A DNA stretch of 64,000 nucleotides from Pseudomonadota bacterium (GTDB lineage Bacteria > Pseudomonadota > Gammaproteobacteria > JAKAQQ01), in the NCBI GenBank assembly GCA_021798115.1, contig JAJZYM010000003.1, forward strand, positions 61,679 through 125,678, read 5' to 3'. The notes under the pieces were generated by a model, which had not been told where the DNA came from, did not search any database, and was given only the letters and a program-made list of their open reading frames with translations. The position numbers and the translations under genes are program-made. Position 1 is the first letter of the stretch; the number at the start of each line of letters is the position of its first letter. Positions 25,068 to 33,626 of this stretch are shown here, in pieces.

Positions 25068-25799
25068 GTGGTCATGCACGGCGCCCGTGACGAGACGAGC
25101 GGAATCCTCGATGCCCTCGCTGCGCTCGCCTCGCCGCATGTGTCGCGGGTTGTCGTCACCCGCAATCTCCCCTCGTGCGGAGCCGCGGACGCCCCGCCCG
25201 CTCGGGCGGCGTATCCCTTCGAGCTCGTCGTTCTCGTGAACGAAGCCCCCCAAGGGTTTGCCGTGAACCACAATCGGGCTTTCGCTCACTGCACGACCTC
25301 GTGGTTTGCGGTCGTGAATCCCGACATTGCGTTCCCCTGGGGCGATCCCTTCCCGGCCCTTTTGGCCGCCGCCGTGCGCACCGAACGGCCGGGTGCGCTC
25401 GTTCCTCTTCTCGTCGATCCGCGCCGCAAGCGCGCGGCACCGCTGCGCGGGATGGTCACGCCCTGGGAGATCCTGCGTCATCGCCTGCCCGGAGCTTCCC
25501 CGCCCGCGGACGTCTTCTGGCTTCCGGGGGCTTTTCTTCTGCTCGCGGAGAGCGCTTTTCGGGCTGTGGGGGGGTTCGACGAAGGCTATCGGCTCTACTG
25601 CGAGGATGTTGACCTCGGGTTGCGTCTCAAGCGGGATGGCTGGAGCCTCGTGCGGGTTGAGGACGCGCGTGTGCTTCACCGAGGCCGCCGCTCGAGTCAT
25701 TACCGACCCGGTTATGCCCGTCTCCATCTCCAGAGCCTCATCCGGCTCAACCGGCGTTGGCGCGGTCGCGCCCTCCCCTCGCGGGGGACTCCGCGCTGA
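25068..25799 (+). CDS. Family 2 glycosyltransferase
   Basis: This protein of about 243 residues is a GT-A fold glycosyltransferase. After the first strand SVVMHG it shows [15 protein letters not shown], then [13 protein letters not shown], holding the Asp that binds the nucleotide sugar, and [38 protein letters not shown], with the Glu-Asp acceptor motif of rhamnosyltransferase-like GT2 enzymes. The sugar and acceptor are unknown. The start is unsettled: the frame is open back through the terminator hairpin to a GTG at 24918, and the GTG at 25068 has no good ribosome-binding site. Confidence 0.8.
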   Translation: MVMHGARDETSGILDALAALASPHVSRVVVTRNLPSCGAADAPPARAAYPFELVVLVNEAPQGFAVNHNRAFAHCTTSWFAVVNPDIAFPWGDPFPALLAAAVRTERPGALVPLLVDPRRKRAAPLRGMVTPWEILRHRLPGASPPADVFWLPGAFLLLAESAFRAVGGFDEGYRLYCEDVDLGLRLKRDGWSLVRVEDARVLHRGRRSSHYRPGYARLHLQSLIRLNRRWRGRALPSRGTPR

Positions 25800-25815
25800 G
25801 GTCTCCTCGATTCCG

Positions 25816-26103
25816 GTGATCCGCCTCTATCGCGTTCGCGGTCTCGTTCAGGGGGTAGGGTTTCGGGCCGCCACCCAACGGGAAGCGCTTCGTCTCGGGC
25901 TTCGGGGCTGGGTGCGCAACCGTCAGGACGGGTCAGTGGAGGTTTTCGTCTCGGGTGGGGAGGAGACCATCGGCCGCCTCGAGGCGTGGCTTGCCCGTGG
26001 TCCGCGTGGGGCGCGTGTCTCCTCCCTCGAGGTCGCCTCCGAAGATGCGACGCCTCCTGAGGCCGAGGCGGGGGAGGGCTTCGTCGTGCGGCCGACGGTT
26101 TGA
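25816..26103 (+). CDS. acyP: Acylphosphatase
   Basis: This 95-residue protein has the full acylphosphatase signature: [18 protein letters not shown], with the phosphate-binding Arg, and [19 protein letters not shown], with the catalytic Asn. It hydrolyses acyl phosphates such as acetyl or carbamoyl phosphate in the cytosol; the physiological substrate is usually unclear. The GTG at 25816 is chosen because it places the first strand properly. It is 16 bases after the glycosyltransferase stop, and convergent with the transglycosylase. Confidence 0.93.
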   Translation: MIRLYRVRGLVQGVGFRAATQREALRLGLRGWVRNRQDGSVEVFVSGGEETIGRLEAWLARGPRGARVSSLEVASEDATPPEAEAGEGFVVRPTV

Positions 26104-26119
26104 GGCTCGGGCGGGCGCC

Positions 26120-26563
26120 TCAGCGCCAGTACCAACGGTCGGCGAGGAGGGTGAGGACGCGGCCGGAGTAGACGTAGCCGTCGGCGTGCCCGAAGTAGCG
26201 TTGCAGCGCGAGGGGGAGATTCCCGTGCGCCGTCTCGAGATAGTAATGGAGGATGGCGCAGCCCAGAACCAGGTTGACCCGCGTGTCGAAAAGACTCACG
26301 TCATGGAGGTCGAGAAGGGGCGGCCAGAAGGGCATGACCTGCATGTAGCCTTGCGCGCCCACGGGCGAGACGGCGTAGCGGTGGAAGTCGCTCTCGGTCT
26401 CGATCACGGCAAGAACGAGTTCGGGCGTGACCCCTTCGCGCCGCGCCACGCTGTAGACGAGGCGAAGGAAACGAAGTCGGCGGGCGCGGTCGGGAATGAA
26501 CAGGCGTACGCGTGCGCTCATGACCTTGAGCCAGACGAGGCGCCGATAGCCGCGTACGTGCAT
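26120..26563 (-). CDS. Lytic transglycosylase, SLT family
   Basis: This protein of at least 147 residues contains the SLT catalytic fold: VIETESDFHRYAVSPVGAQGYMQVMPFW, where the first Glu is the catalytic acid, and VNLVLGCAILHYYLE. It cleaves peptidoglycan glycan strands in the periplasm. The coordinates begin at the first ATG (26563), but that start lacks any signal peptide. The frame is open upstream to 26728 and encodes a good signal peptide ([21 protein letters not shown], about 26619-26683). A CTG at 26683 overlapping the proS stop is the likely real start. Confidence 0.8.
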   Translation of the reverse strand: MHVRGYRRLVWLKVMSARVRLFIPDRARRLRFLRLVYSVARREGVTPELVLAVIETESDFHRYAVSPVGAQGYMQVMPFWPPLLDLHDVSLFDTRVNLVLGCAILHYYLETAHGNLPLALQRYFGHADGYVYSGRVLTLLADRWYWR

Positions 26564-26679
26564 GGGGCGGGTGGCCCACGCCCGCCGGACTTCGGCGATG
26601 AGGGCGGGTGGCGGGCCGGCCGCGCGGGACGGGGCCGCGACGTTGAGGAGAGCCGCCAGGAGTCCGAGAGCGATGGGGC

Positions 26680-28416
26680 TCAGAGCGCGGGATCGCGTCG
26701 TCGGTCGTCCTCCAGGAGCTGGAAGAGCTCATCGCGCCGCACTTCCCGGCTCGTCGACCCACGGCGGGCGACGTACTCGAGTTTGTCGGCGGCGAGAAGG
26801 CGCGGCGAGAGCACGATGCGGTGCGGGATGCCGATGAGGTCGAGGTCCGCGAACATCACCCCCGCGCGCAACTCCCGGTCGTCATAAAGCACCTCGTAAC
26901 CCCGGTTCCGGAGCTCGTCGTAGAGGGACTCGGCCGCCCGGCGGACGCCCGTGTCGCTCTGCGAATTGACCGGAGCCAGAGCGACGTCGAACGGGGCCAT
27001 GGCCGCAGGCCAGACGATTCCCCGTTCGTCGTGGTTCTGCTCGATGGCGGCGGCCACGATCCGGCTCACACCGATGCCGTAACAGCCCATCCAGAAGACC
27101 CGTTCGCTGCCGTCTTCGTCGCGGAAGGTGGCGTTCATCCGCTCGCTGTACTGTGTGCCCAGTTGAAAGACGTGTCCGACCTCGATTCCGTGTTGAAGCC
27201 TCAGCCGGCCGCGACCGTCGGGGCTCGGGTCGCCGTCGACGACGGTGCGCAGGTCGGCGACCGTGGGCTCGGGAAGGTCACGCCCCCAGTTGACCCCGGT
27301 GTCGTGGTATCCATCTTCGTTCGCCCCCACGGCGAAGTCGCTCACGGCGGCCGCCGTCCGGTCGGCGACGACGAGAACCCGTTCGGGATCGACGCCGAGG
27401 GGCCCCAGCGAGCCCGGGCCCGCCCCGAGTTCCTGGCGGATCTCCTCTTCGGTGGCGTAACGGGCGTCCTCGAGTCCCGGCACCTTCGCGCGCTTGACCT
27501 CGTTGAGTGTGTGGTCTCCGCGCAGGAGGAGAAGCGCGAGACGCGGGCCGGCGGCCGTCTCGCGGACGAAGACCAGGGTTTTGAGGGTCTTCTCGAGCGG
27601 GATGCCCAGGTGACGGGCGAGGTCCTCGCAGGAGCGGATGCCGGGTGTCGGGACACGCGTGAGAGGCTGCGTCGGGGGGGCACGCCCGGGCAGCACGGAG
27701 AGCGCTTCGGCGAGTTCGACGTTGGCCGCATACGGGCCGCTGTCCGAGAGGGCGAGAAGATCCTCGCCCGCCTGGGCAAGGACGTGGAACTCGTGCGAGG
27801 AGCGTCCTCCGATCGAGCCCGTGTCCGCGCGCACGGCGCGGAAATCGAGTCCGAGGCGGGTGAAGATGCGGCTGTAGGCCGCAAAGATCCTTTCGTAACC
27901 GTCGGCGAGGGACGTCTCGTCGCGGTGGAACGAATAGGCGTCCTTCATGAGAAATTCGCGGGCACGCATGACGCCGAAACGCGGACGAATTTCGTCGCGG
28001 AACTTCGTCTGGATCTGATACCAGGCGACGGGAAGCTGGCGGTACGAGCGAAGCTCACGACGGGCGAGATCGGTGATGACCTCTTCGTGCGTGGGGCCGA
28101 AACAGTAGGAGCGGTCGTGGCGATCGCGAAGGCGGAGGAGTTCCGGGCCGTATTTCTCCCAGCGCCCCGACTCCTGCCAGAGTTCGGCGGGTTGGATCGC
28201 GGGCATGAGAAGTTCCTGGGCGCCGCTGCGGTCCATCTCTTCGCGGACCACCCGCTCGACGCGCCGGAGCGTCCGCAGTCCCAGGGGAAGCCAGGTGTAG
28301 AGACCCTGGGAGAGAGACCGAATGAGACCGGCGCGGAGCATCAGCCGGTGACTGACGAGCTCCGCCTCGGCGGGTGTCTCCTTGAGCGTGAAGAGACTGA
28401 GATCGCGGGCGCGCAT
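26680..28416 (-). CDS. proS: Prolyl-tRNA synthetase
   Basis: This 578-residue class II synthetase is of the bacterial type with the editing insertion (INS) domain at about residues 225-385. Motif 1 lies near [21 protein letters not shown], motif 2 near [29 protein letters not shown], and motif 3 is [17 protein letters not shown]. It charges tRNA-Pro and edits mischarged Ala. The ATG at 28416 starts at the usual [15 protein letters not shown]. Upstream in-frame sequence to 28566 is not conserved-looking. Confidence 0.97.
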   Translation of the reverse strand: MRARDLSLFTLKETPAEAELVSHRLMLRAGLIRSLSQGLYTWLPLGLRTLRRVERVVREEMDRSGAQELLMPAIQPAELWQESGRWEKYGPELLRLRDRHDRSYCFGPTHEEVITDLARRELRSYRQLPVAWYQIQTKFRDEIRPRFGVMRAREFLMKDAYSFHRDETSLADGYERIFAAYSRIFTRLGLDFRAVRADTGSIGGRSSHEFHVLAQAGEDLLALSDSGPYAANVELAEALSVLPGRAPPTQPLTRVPTPGIRSCEDLARHLGIPLEKTLKTLVFVRETAAGPRLALLLLRGDHTLNEVKRAKVPGLEDARYATEEEIRQELGAGPGSLGPLGVDPERVLVVADRTAAAVSDFAVGANEDGYHDTGVNWGRDLPEPTVADLRTVVDGDPSPDGRGRLRLQHGIEVGHVFQLGTQYSERMNATFRDEDGSERVFWMGCYGIGVSRIVAAAIEQNHDERGIVWPAAMAPFDVALAPVNSQSDTGVRRAAESLYDELRNRGYEVLYDDRELRAGVMFADLDLIGIPHRIVLSPRLLAADKLEYVARRGSTSREVRRDELFQLLEDDRRRDPAL

Positions 28417-28921
28417 GCGGGGAAGAATCTCGACGAAATGGGGAAGAAACGCGGGAGCATTGTAGCAACTGAAGGATCCTGCGCCCGGGGTCACGATCGC
28501 CTTGGGCCGCTCGGCGGACGGAGGCTTGCGGTCGCCCATGGCAAGGTTTCGTGGTGCGGGAGTCAAGACGAAAGTCGTTGATCGGGAACGGGGGGCATCG
28601 GCCTCGGATCCCTTGAGACGAGGGGGCTCGGGAGGAGTGGGGAGGCTTCCTGGGCTTCCGTCCTGGTGGGGTTCACGAGGCGGCAGCGGAGGGAGAGGGA
28701 GGGGATCGCCCGAGAAGACAGAGACCCGAGGTTCCCGGATCCGCTCTCGGTCTTGTGCGGTGTGGGAACGGACGAGGGATCTCGTGAGACGACGTTCGTG
28801 TCCTGTTTGCAGGGGCGGAGATCACACGCGGTGGCTGTCAGGAGAAGCGGCGATCTCTGACACCCCTGCGCGAAAGGCGCTAGGATTGTGGGGAGATCGG
28901 GAAGAGCACCTCGGCGGAAGC
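28417..28921. other. 505-base gene-free stretch between proS and the KARI-like gene
   Basis: The two flanking genes are divergent. I see no believable gene in it on either strand. The part near 28.80-28.89 kb holds a stack of inverted repeats and a candidate promoter, described separately. The rest is purine-rich on the plus strand (many GGAG and GGGAG patches), with no repeat family or RNA gene I can recognise. No T-box or other leader motif is evident upstream of proS. Confidence 0.5.
28836..28886 (+). promoter_or_regulatory. Candidate promoter with overlapping inverted repeat, upstream of the KARI-like gene
   Basis: CTGACA (28857-28862) and TAGGAT (28881-28886) are 18 bases apart and resemble -35 and -10 boxes, with a start near 28893. 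The -35 box is also the right half of an inverted repeat TGTCAG (28836-28841) / CTGACA, extended by AGA/TCT inside. An outer pair GCAGGGG (28809-28815) / CCCCTGC (28863-28869) abuts it. This could be an operator or an RNA fold. Confidence 0.42.
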
Positions 28922-29878
28922 ATGTCCACGGTTTGCGGCGATCCCCTCGGTCACGTCGTCGTCTTCGGTTTCGGGGCCCAGGGCCGGGCGCAGGCTCTCA
29001 ATCTGCACGATTCGGGGGTGCGTGTGAGTGTGGCCCTTCGGGAGGGTTCCCCGCGGCTCGAGGAGGTTCGTGCGTCCAACCTTCCCTGTCTGGATCTCGA
29101 AGCCGGTGCACGTGCGGCGGATCTCGCCGCGGTCCTTGTCCCGGACGAGGCGCACGCGACCCTTTACAGCGAGATCCTGGCGCCCGGTCTCCGCCGTGGC
29201 GCGGCGCTCGTCTTTGCCCACGGTTACAGCGTGCACTACGGGCGGATTCGTCCCCGCCCGGATCTCGACGCCGTTCTGGTGGCCCCGATGGGGATCGGCC
29301 CTCAGGTCCGTGCGCGCTTTCTCGCCGGATCCGGTGTGCCGTCTCTGGTGGCGGTGGCCCAGGACGGGAGCGGGGAGGCGATGAGGCGCGCGCGCCGCTA
29401 TGCCGAGGCTTTGGGCTCCGGCCGTCGGGCGATTCTCGAGACGACTTTCGCCGAAGAGACGGAGACGGACCTCTTTGCCGAACAGGCCGTCATTTGTGGG
29501 GGGTTGACCCACCTCATCGCGGCGGGGTTCGAGACCCTCGTCGAGGCCGGTTACCGGCCCGAAATTGCCTATTTTTGCTGCCTCGAGGAACTCAAGCTCA
29601 TCGCCGATCTCGTCTACGAACGGGGCCTTGAGGGGATGCGCCGTTCGATTTCGACGACGGCTCTTTACGGCGATTACACCCGTGGTCCGCGGGTCATCGG
29701 GGAGGGCGTTCACACGGCCATGCGGGCGGTGCTCGGCGAGATCCGAAGCGGCCGTTTCGACCAGGAGCTGGCGCGCGAAGCCGCCGCGGGCTGGCCGAGC
29801 CTGCACGCGGCAAGAGACCGGGCCGCGCGGCATCCCCTCGAGGAGGTGGGGCGGAAACTCCGCGGGGGGGACTCTTGA
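28922..29878 (+). CDS. Ketol-acid reductoisomerase-like protein with altered active site
   Basis: This 318-residue protein aligns along its whole length with class I KARI (IlvC): the NADP Rossmann motif VVVFGFGAQGRAQALNL (about 12-28), FAHGYSVHYG (His100), EETETDLFAEQAV (Asp183, Glu187), then EAGYRPEIAYFCCLEELKL (211-225 core). Two residues needed in true KARI differ. The Lys of the usual APK-x-PGH loop is Met123 (APMGIGPQVR), and the metal-binding Glu before CL is Cys219. The first ten or so residues of KARI are also missing. It may be an inactive or re-purposed paralogue. The ilvC-pssA adjacency is ancestral, but no ilvBN is here. Confidence 0.82.
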   Translation: MSTVCGDPLGHVVVFGFGAQGRAQALNLHDSGVRVSVALREGSPRLEEVRASNLPCLDLEAGARAADLAAVLVPDEAHATLYSEILAPGLRRGAALVFAHGYSVHYGRIRPRPDLDAVLVAPMGIGPQVRARFLAGSGVPSLVAVAQDGSGEAMRRARRYAEALGSGRRAILETTFAEETETDLFAEQAVICGGLTHLIAAGFETLVEAGYRPEIAYFCCLEELKLIADLVYERGLEGMRRSISTTALYGDYTRGPRVIGEGVHTAMRAVLGEIRSGRFDQELAREAAAGWPSLHAARDRAARHPLEEVGRKLRGGDS

Positions 29879-30663
29879 GGCCTTTCACATCGTCCGAGCC
29901 CGGGGGCTCCGCTCCGCGCATCCGCCGGGGCGTCTATCTCCTGCCGAATCTCTTCACGACGGCGGGCCTTCTTGCGGGCTTCTACTCGATCGTCGCCACC
30001 CTCGATGAGCGGTTCGTGCACGCGGTGGGGGGTGTCCTCTTTGCCGCGGTGATGGACGGCCTGGATGGACGTGTGGCCCGCCTGACCGGGACCGCCACCC
30101 CGTTTGGACGTGAGTACGATTCGCTCTCCGACATGGTGGCCTTCGGCATCGCCCCGGCTCTTCTCGTCTACCGCTGGGCGGAGTCGTCGCTCCTCGCGGC
30201 GAGCGGCATCGCTTCGCGCGCGCTCTGGCTCGGGGCCTTTTTTTATGCCGCCGCCGCGGCCCTCCGGCTCGCCCGGTTCAACACCTATCAGGCGGTCGAC
30301 CGACGCTATTTCCAGGGACTTCCCTCGCCCGCGGCAGCGCTTCTCGTGAGCACGGCCGTCTGGGTGGAGGCGTCGGGAAGCCTCCGGAGCTTGCCGGGAG
30401 CGCGGCTCGTCATCCTGGCTCTCGCTCTTCTCGCGGGAGCCCTCATGGTCAGCCGATTCGCGTACCCGAGCTTCAAGGAACTGCCGTGGCAGAGTCGGGT
30501 CCGCTACTCGGCCATCGTGCTCGTTCCTCTCGTCCTGATCGTTCTTCTCTTGGCACCGGCTCCGACGCTCCTCGCGGTCTCGAGCCTCTACGCCCTGGCC
30601 GGCCCCGTGGGCACGGGTTGGAGCCGCGCCCGTCGCCGCCGGCGTCGCGAGGGTGCGCGATGA
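29875..30663 (+). CDS. pssA: CDP-diacylglycerol-serine O-phosphatidyltransferase
   Basis: This 262-residue multi-pass protein has the CDP-alcohol phosphotransferase motif DGLDGRVARLTGTATPFG followed by x3-Asp-x3-Asp (REYDSLSD). The opening LLPNLFTTAGLLAGFYSI and LPSPAAALLVSTA are typical of PssA of the class II type. It makes phosphatidylserine from CDP-diacylglycerol and serine, the precursor of phosphatidylethanolamine. A TTG start overlaps the KARI-like stop (TTGA). Its Arg-rich tail ends in the overlap with the next gene. Confidence 0.92.
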   Translation: MRPFTSSEPGGSAPRIRRGVYLLPNLFTTAGLLAGFYSIVATLDERFVHAVGGVLFAAVMDGLDGRVARLTGTATPFGREYDSLSDMVAFGIAPALLVYRWAESSLLAASGIASRALWLGAFFYAAAAALRLARFNTYQAVDRRYFQGLPSPAAALLVSTAVWVEASGSLRSLPGARLVILALALLAGALMVSRFAYPSFKELPWQSRVRYSAIVLVPLVLIVLLLAPAPTLLAVSSLYALAGPVGTGWSRARRRRRREGAR

Positions 30664-31424
30664 GTCGCGACGGGGCGCGGCGCGCGATCGCGGCCGAGCT
30701 GGGTCTCACGCTCTGGGTGCGGCGGAAGGCCCGTTCCACGACGGGCGCGGGTGAATCCGTCTCCTCGGCGTCCGAAGCGGGGGGAGAAGACACCGCCTCC
30801 GTCGTCCCGCCGCGGATCCCCGACCCGCCGGTCGAGGGGCATTCCGCGGGGCCCGCCCATGACGAAACCGTACGTTGGTCCGCGCTCGAGCGGGACGTGG
30901 CCTCCTGTACGCGCTGTGCGCTCGCCGCCGGTCGGACGCAGACCGTGTTCGGCGTGGGCGCCCGCGACGCCCGCTGGCTTCTCGTCGGTGAGGGTCCCGG
31001 GCGTGACGAGGATCTCAAGGGCGAGCCCTTCGTCGGCCGAGCGGGCAGACTTCTCGACAAGATGCTCGAGGCGTTGGGACTTGCCCGGGAGCGGGTGTTC
31101 ATCGCCAACGTCGTCAAGTGCCGCCCGCCCGACAACCGCACGCCCCTCGAGGACGAGTGCCAGGCCTGCCTTCCCTATCTCAAGCAACAGATCGCTCTCG
31201 TCCGTCCCTCGCTCATCCTGGCTCTCGGCCGCGTCGCCGCCCAGAATCTTCTCGCCACGAACGCTCCGCTGTCCGCGCTTCGGGGCCGTGTGTTGCGCTA
31301 TGACGGCCCCCCCGAAGCCGCTCTCGTGGTGACCTACCATCCGGCCTACCTTTTGCGTCAGCCGAGCGCCAAGGCGGAGGCCTGGCGCGATCTTCGTCTC
31401 GCCGCACGGAGCGTGCCGCCGTGA
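30660..31424 (+). CDS. Uracil-DNA glycosylase, family 4
   Basis: This 254-residue protein has a Pro/Ser-rich N-terminal 70 residues and then a family-4 UDG domain. Four Cys for a 4Fe-4S cluster are visible, in CTRCALA, NVVKCRPPDNRTP and ECQACLP. The active-site loops are VGEGPGRDEDLKGEPFVGRAG (split across motif 1) and TYHPAYLLRQ (motif with His). It removes uracil from DNA as the first step of base-excision repair. ATGA overlap with pssA and GTGA overlap with rimI indicate one operon. The UDG-rimI pair is common in bacteria. Confidence 0.92.
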   Translation: MSRDGARRAIAAELGLTLWVRRKARSTTGAGESVSSASEAGGEDTASVVPPRIPDPPVEGHSAGPAHDETVRWSALERDVASCTRCALAAGRTQTVFGVGARDARWLLVGEGPGRDEDLKGEPFVGRAGRLLDKMLEALGLARERVFIANVVKCRPPDNRTPLEDECQACLPYLKQQIALVRPSLILALGRVAAQNLLATNAPLSALRGRVLRYDGPPEAALVVTYHPAYLLRQPSAKAEAWRDLRLAARSVPP

Positions 31425-31960
31425 TCGCGCGCCCGATGAGCGAAGGGGACCACGATCTTTTTCTCCGTCCCCTGGAACGCGAGGATCTCCCGGCCGTTGT
31501 GGAAATCGAGCGGCGCGCGTACGTCTACGGCTGGACGGAAGGCATCTTTCGCGATTGCCTGCGGGCCGGCTACGTGTGCGAGGGGCTCTGGAGCGGTCGC
31601 ATGCTCATCGGCTACGGCGTGCTCCTGATCGGCGCCGAGGAAGCCCACCTTCTCAACATCTGCGTCGATCCGCCTCATCAGGGTGCGGGCTACGGACGCT
31701 TGCTCCTCGACTATTTCGTGGAACGCAGCCGCCGGGGCGGGACACGCCGCCACCTGATTCTCGAGGTGCGTGTCTCCAACGTGCGGGCGCGGACGCTCTA
31801 TCTGAGCGCCGGGTTCCGCCCGATCGGGGTGCGCCGTGGTTACTACCCGGGCGAGCACGACGACGCCCGTGAGGACGCCCTCGTCCTCATTCGTGATTTG
31901 CAGGAAGAGCCCGAACAGCCGCTGTCCAGCGCAGGGCCATCCAGAGAACGAGGAGTATAA
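31421..31960 (+). CDS. rimI: Ribosomal-protein-alanine N-acetyltransferase RimI-like
   Basis: This 179-residue GNAT acetyltransferase has the acetyl-CoA loop NICVDPPHQGAGYGRLLLDYF, with the Q/R-x-x-G-x-G/A pattern, and the family end motif EVRVSNVRARTLYLSAGF. In E. coli RimI acetylates the N-terminal Ala of ribosomal protein S18. The protein is about 25 residues longer than E. coli RimI at the C-terminus. Those residues lie in a 74-base overlap with the convergent DUF998 gene. An ATG at 31436 is an alternative start. Confidence 0.88.
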   Translation: MIARPMSEGDHDLFLRPLEREDLPAVVEIERRAYVYGWTEGIFRDCLRAGYVCEGLWSGRMLIGYGVLLIGAEEAHLLNICVDPPHQGAGYGRLLLDYFVERSRRGGTRRHLILEVRVSNVRARTLYLSAGFRPIGVRRGYYPGEHDDAREDALVLIRDLQEEPEQPLSSAGPSRERGV

Positions 31961-32519
31961 TCAAGGCCTTCTCGTAGGTTCCGCCTCCTCGCGGGGAGAC
32001 GATCGCATAGACGGCGACCAGTGTCGCGGCGGACCCCGAGAGACCGCGGGCGAAGTGGCGCAGGCGGCTGCGTGCGAACGGGCCGCCGCCCGTCCACGAC
32101 GACGAGACGGCGACGGCCGTGAGTGCCAGGAACGCGACCCCGGCCCCGAGGAGGTGGAGCCGAAAGAGGATCTCGTCAACGAGGTCCCGGATCCGCGCGG
32201 GGGGCGTCACGAGCCCCGCGGTCGCGAGTCCGCCTCCCGTGAGGACGTAGGCCGCCTTCGGAAGCCACGGGCGAGAGCGTGTCCCGTCTTCTTCGACGAA
32301 GAGCCCGAAGAGGACGAGTCCGAGCGCGAGGACGAGATAGGCCGCCACGAGCCAGTCGCCCCCAGGCCCGACGAGGTAGCGGCTCAACGTAGACGTCCAC
32401 GGGTTGAGGGTGCGACGCATGAACTGGAGAACAAGGGCCGTGGCCGTGAACTGGACGAGTGCCCCTCCGCAGACGAAAAGCGCGCAGCGGCGCCAGCGCG
32501 CGGGATCGGGGCCGCTCAC
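31887..32519 (-). CDS. DUF998-like membrane protein
   Basis: This 210-residue protein has six predicted membrane helices. The pattern (NPWTSTLSRYLVGPGGDWLVAAYLVLALGLVLFG, split across helices 1-2, and a polar His-containing segment FRLHLLGAGVAFL) matches the DUF998 family of unknown function. The GTG start is 82 bases from the divergent ctaG gene. Its last 74 bases overlap the end of rimI on the other strand. Confidence 0.72.
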   Translation of the reverse strand: MSGPDPARWRRCALFVCGGALVQFTATALVLQFMRRTLNPWTSTLSRYLVGPGGDWLVAAYLVLALGLVLFGLFVEEDGTRSRPWLPKAAYVLTGGGLATAGLVTPPARIRDLVDEILFRLHLLGAGVAFLALTAVAVSSSWTGGGPFARSRLRHFARGLSGSAATLVAVYAIVSPRGGGTYEKALIILLVLWMALRWTAAVRALPANHE

Positions 32520-32559
32520 GAGCGGCCGTTTGAGTGTCGGGACGTCATGCCCGCGATCC

Positions 32560-32565
32560 TACCAT
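32560..32565 (+). promoter_or_regulatory. Candidate -10 element for ctaG
   Basis: TACCAT lies 36 bases upstream of the ctaG GTG, in the DUF998/ctaG divergent spacer. The same hexamer lies 47 bases upstream of mrp. No matching -35 is evident. Confidence 0.28.
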
Positions 32566-32600
32566 CGTGAGCGTGATGTCTTCCCGGAGAGGGGTGCGGC

Positions 32601-33626
32601 GTGAACGAATCACACGCGCTCCCCCTGCGCCCGGGGCGACGGCCGCTTCTCACGCTCCTTCTCTTTTTCCTCCTCGGGGACTGGATCGGCGCGAGCATCG
32701 TTCTTTTTCTCCTCCTCCTGCCCGCGCGCGTGGCGGCGCACACCCCTCCGGTGTGGGGGAACTGGGCCTGGTGGGTGATCGTGGTCACGGTTCTCGTGGT
32801 CTTGTGGTACGGGCGCGGGGTGCGCCGGCTCGAACACGACGGACGACGTCTTCCATGGCATCAGAAGTTCTTTTTTTCCGCCGGTGTCCTCGTGGGTTTC
32901 GCCGCCGTCACGCCGCCCCTCGACACCCTCGCGGGATCGCTTCTCTTCGTGCACCTCACGCAGCACATGCTTCTGCACATGTTCGTGCCGCTTCTGCTCT
33001 GTCTGGGGGTGCCTCTCGCGCCGCTCGTCGCAGGCCTGCCCGACATCCTCAAGCGCCGTCTCTGGCGGCCGCTCGCGCGAAGCCGTGTGTTCCGCGCGTT
33101 CTGGCGGGCTCTCGTGAGCCCGCTCGTGGCCTCCGTTCAGTTGATCGCCGTGCTCTATTTCTGGCTTCTTCCGCCCGAGATGGACCTCATTGCCGTCCAC
33201 GACACCTGGGATGAGTTTGCTCACGTCACGATGCTCGTGAGTGGCCTGATTTTCTGGTGGATGATCCTCGATCCCCGCCGGCGGCCCGACGCCCCGAGTT
33301 ACCCCGTGCGTCTTCTGGCGCTCACCCTGACGATGTTCGCCAACATCGTGATCGGGGCCTACATCACGCTCACCCATCAAGATCTCTACATCGTCTACAA
33401 CCACCTGGCCGCCCCGTGGGGGATCAGCGCCCTGCGCGATCAGCGCCTGGGCGGGCTGATCACGTGGATCGACGGTTCGATGATGGAGGTGGTGGGCGCG
33501 CTCATCGTCTTTCATCGCTGGATCAGCGACGAGTCGCTCCACCCGCTCAGCACCCACGCCCGCGCCCGCCGCGCGGCGGAGAGGCGCCGTGCGTCTCCCG
33601 CTCCCGCTTGGGATGCGCCTCTGTGA
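32601..33626 (+). CDS. ctaG: Cytochrome c oxidase assembly protein CtaG, caa3 type
   Basis: This 341-residue protein has about nine hydrophobic segments and belongs to the CtaG_Cox11-unrelated caa3_CtaG family. Landmarks are HQKFFFSAGVLVGFAAVTPPLD, LFVHLTQHMLLHMFVPLLL with several His, a cytoplasmic Arg-rich loop, and NIVIGAYITLTHQDLY. The family is needed to build caa3-type or cbb3-type oxidases, probably through copper handling. No oxidase subunits lie in this window. It overlaps prfC by GTGA. GAGAGGGG is the ribosome-binding site. Confidence 0.86.
   Translation: MNESHALPLRPGRRPLLTLLLFFLLGDWIGASIVLFLLLLPARVAAHTPPVWGNWAWWVIVVTVLVVLWYGRGVRRLEHDGRRLPWHQKFFFSAGVLVGFAAVTPPLDTLAGSLLFVHLTQHMLLHMFVPLLLCLGVPLAPLVAGLPDILKRRLWRPLARSRVFRAFWRALVSPLVASVQLIAVLYFWLLPPEMDLIAVHDTWDEFAHVTMLVSGLIFWWMILDPRRRPDAPSYPVRLLALTLTMFANIVIGAYITLTHQDLYIVYNHLAAPWGISALRDQRLGGLITWIDGSMMEVVGALIVFHRWISDESLHPLSTHARARRAAERRRASPAPAWDAPL

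Noticed and set aside
28417..28921. A small gene or non-coding RNA in the 505-base gap
   Set aside because: Short open frames (for example near 28666-28860) have no ribosome-binding site or family features, and the hairpins are better explained as promoter-associated repeats.
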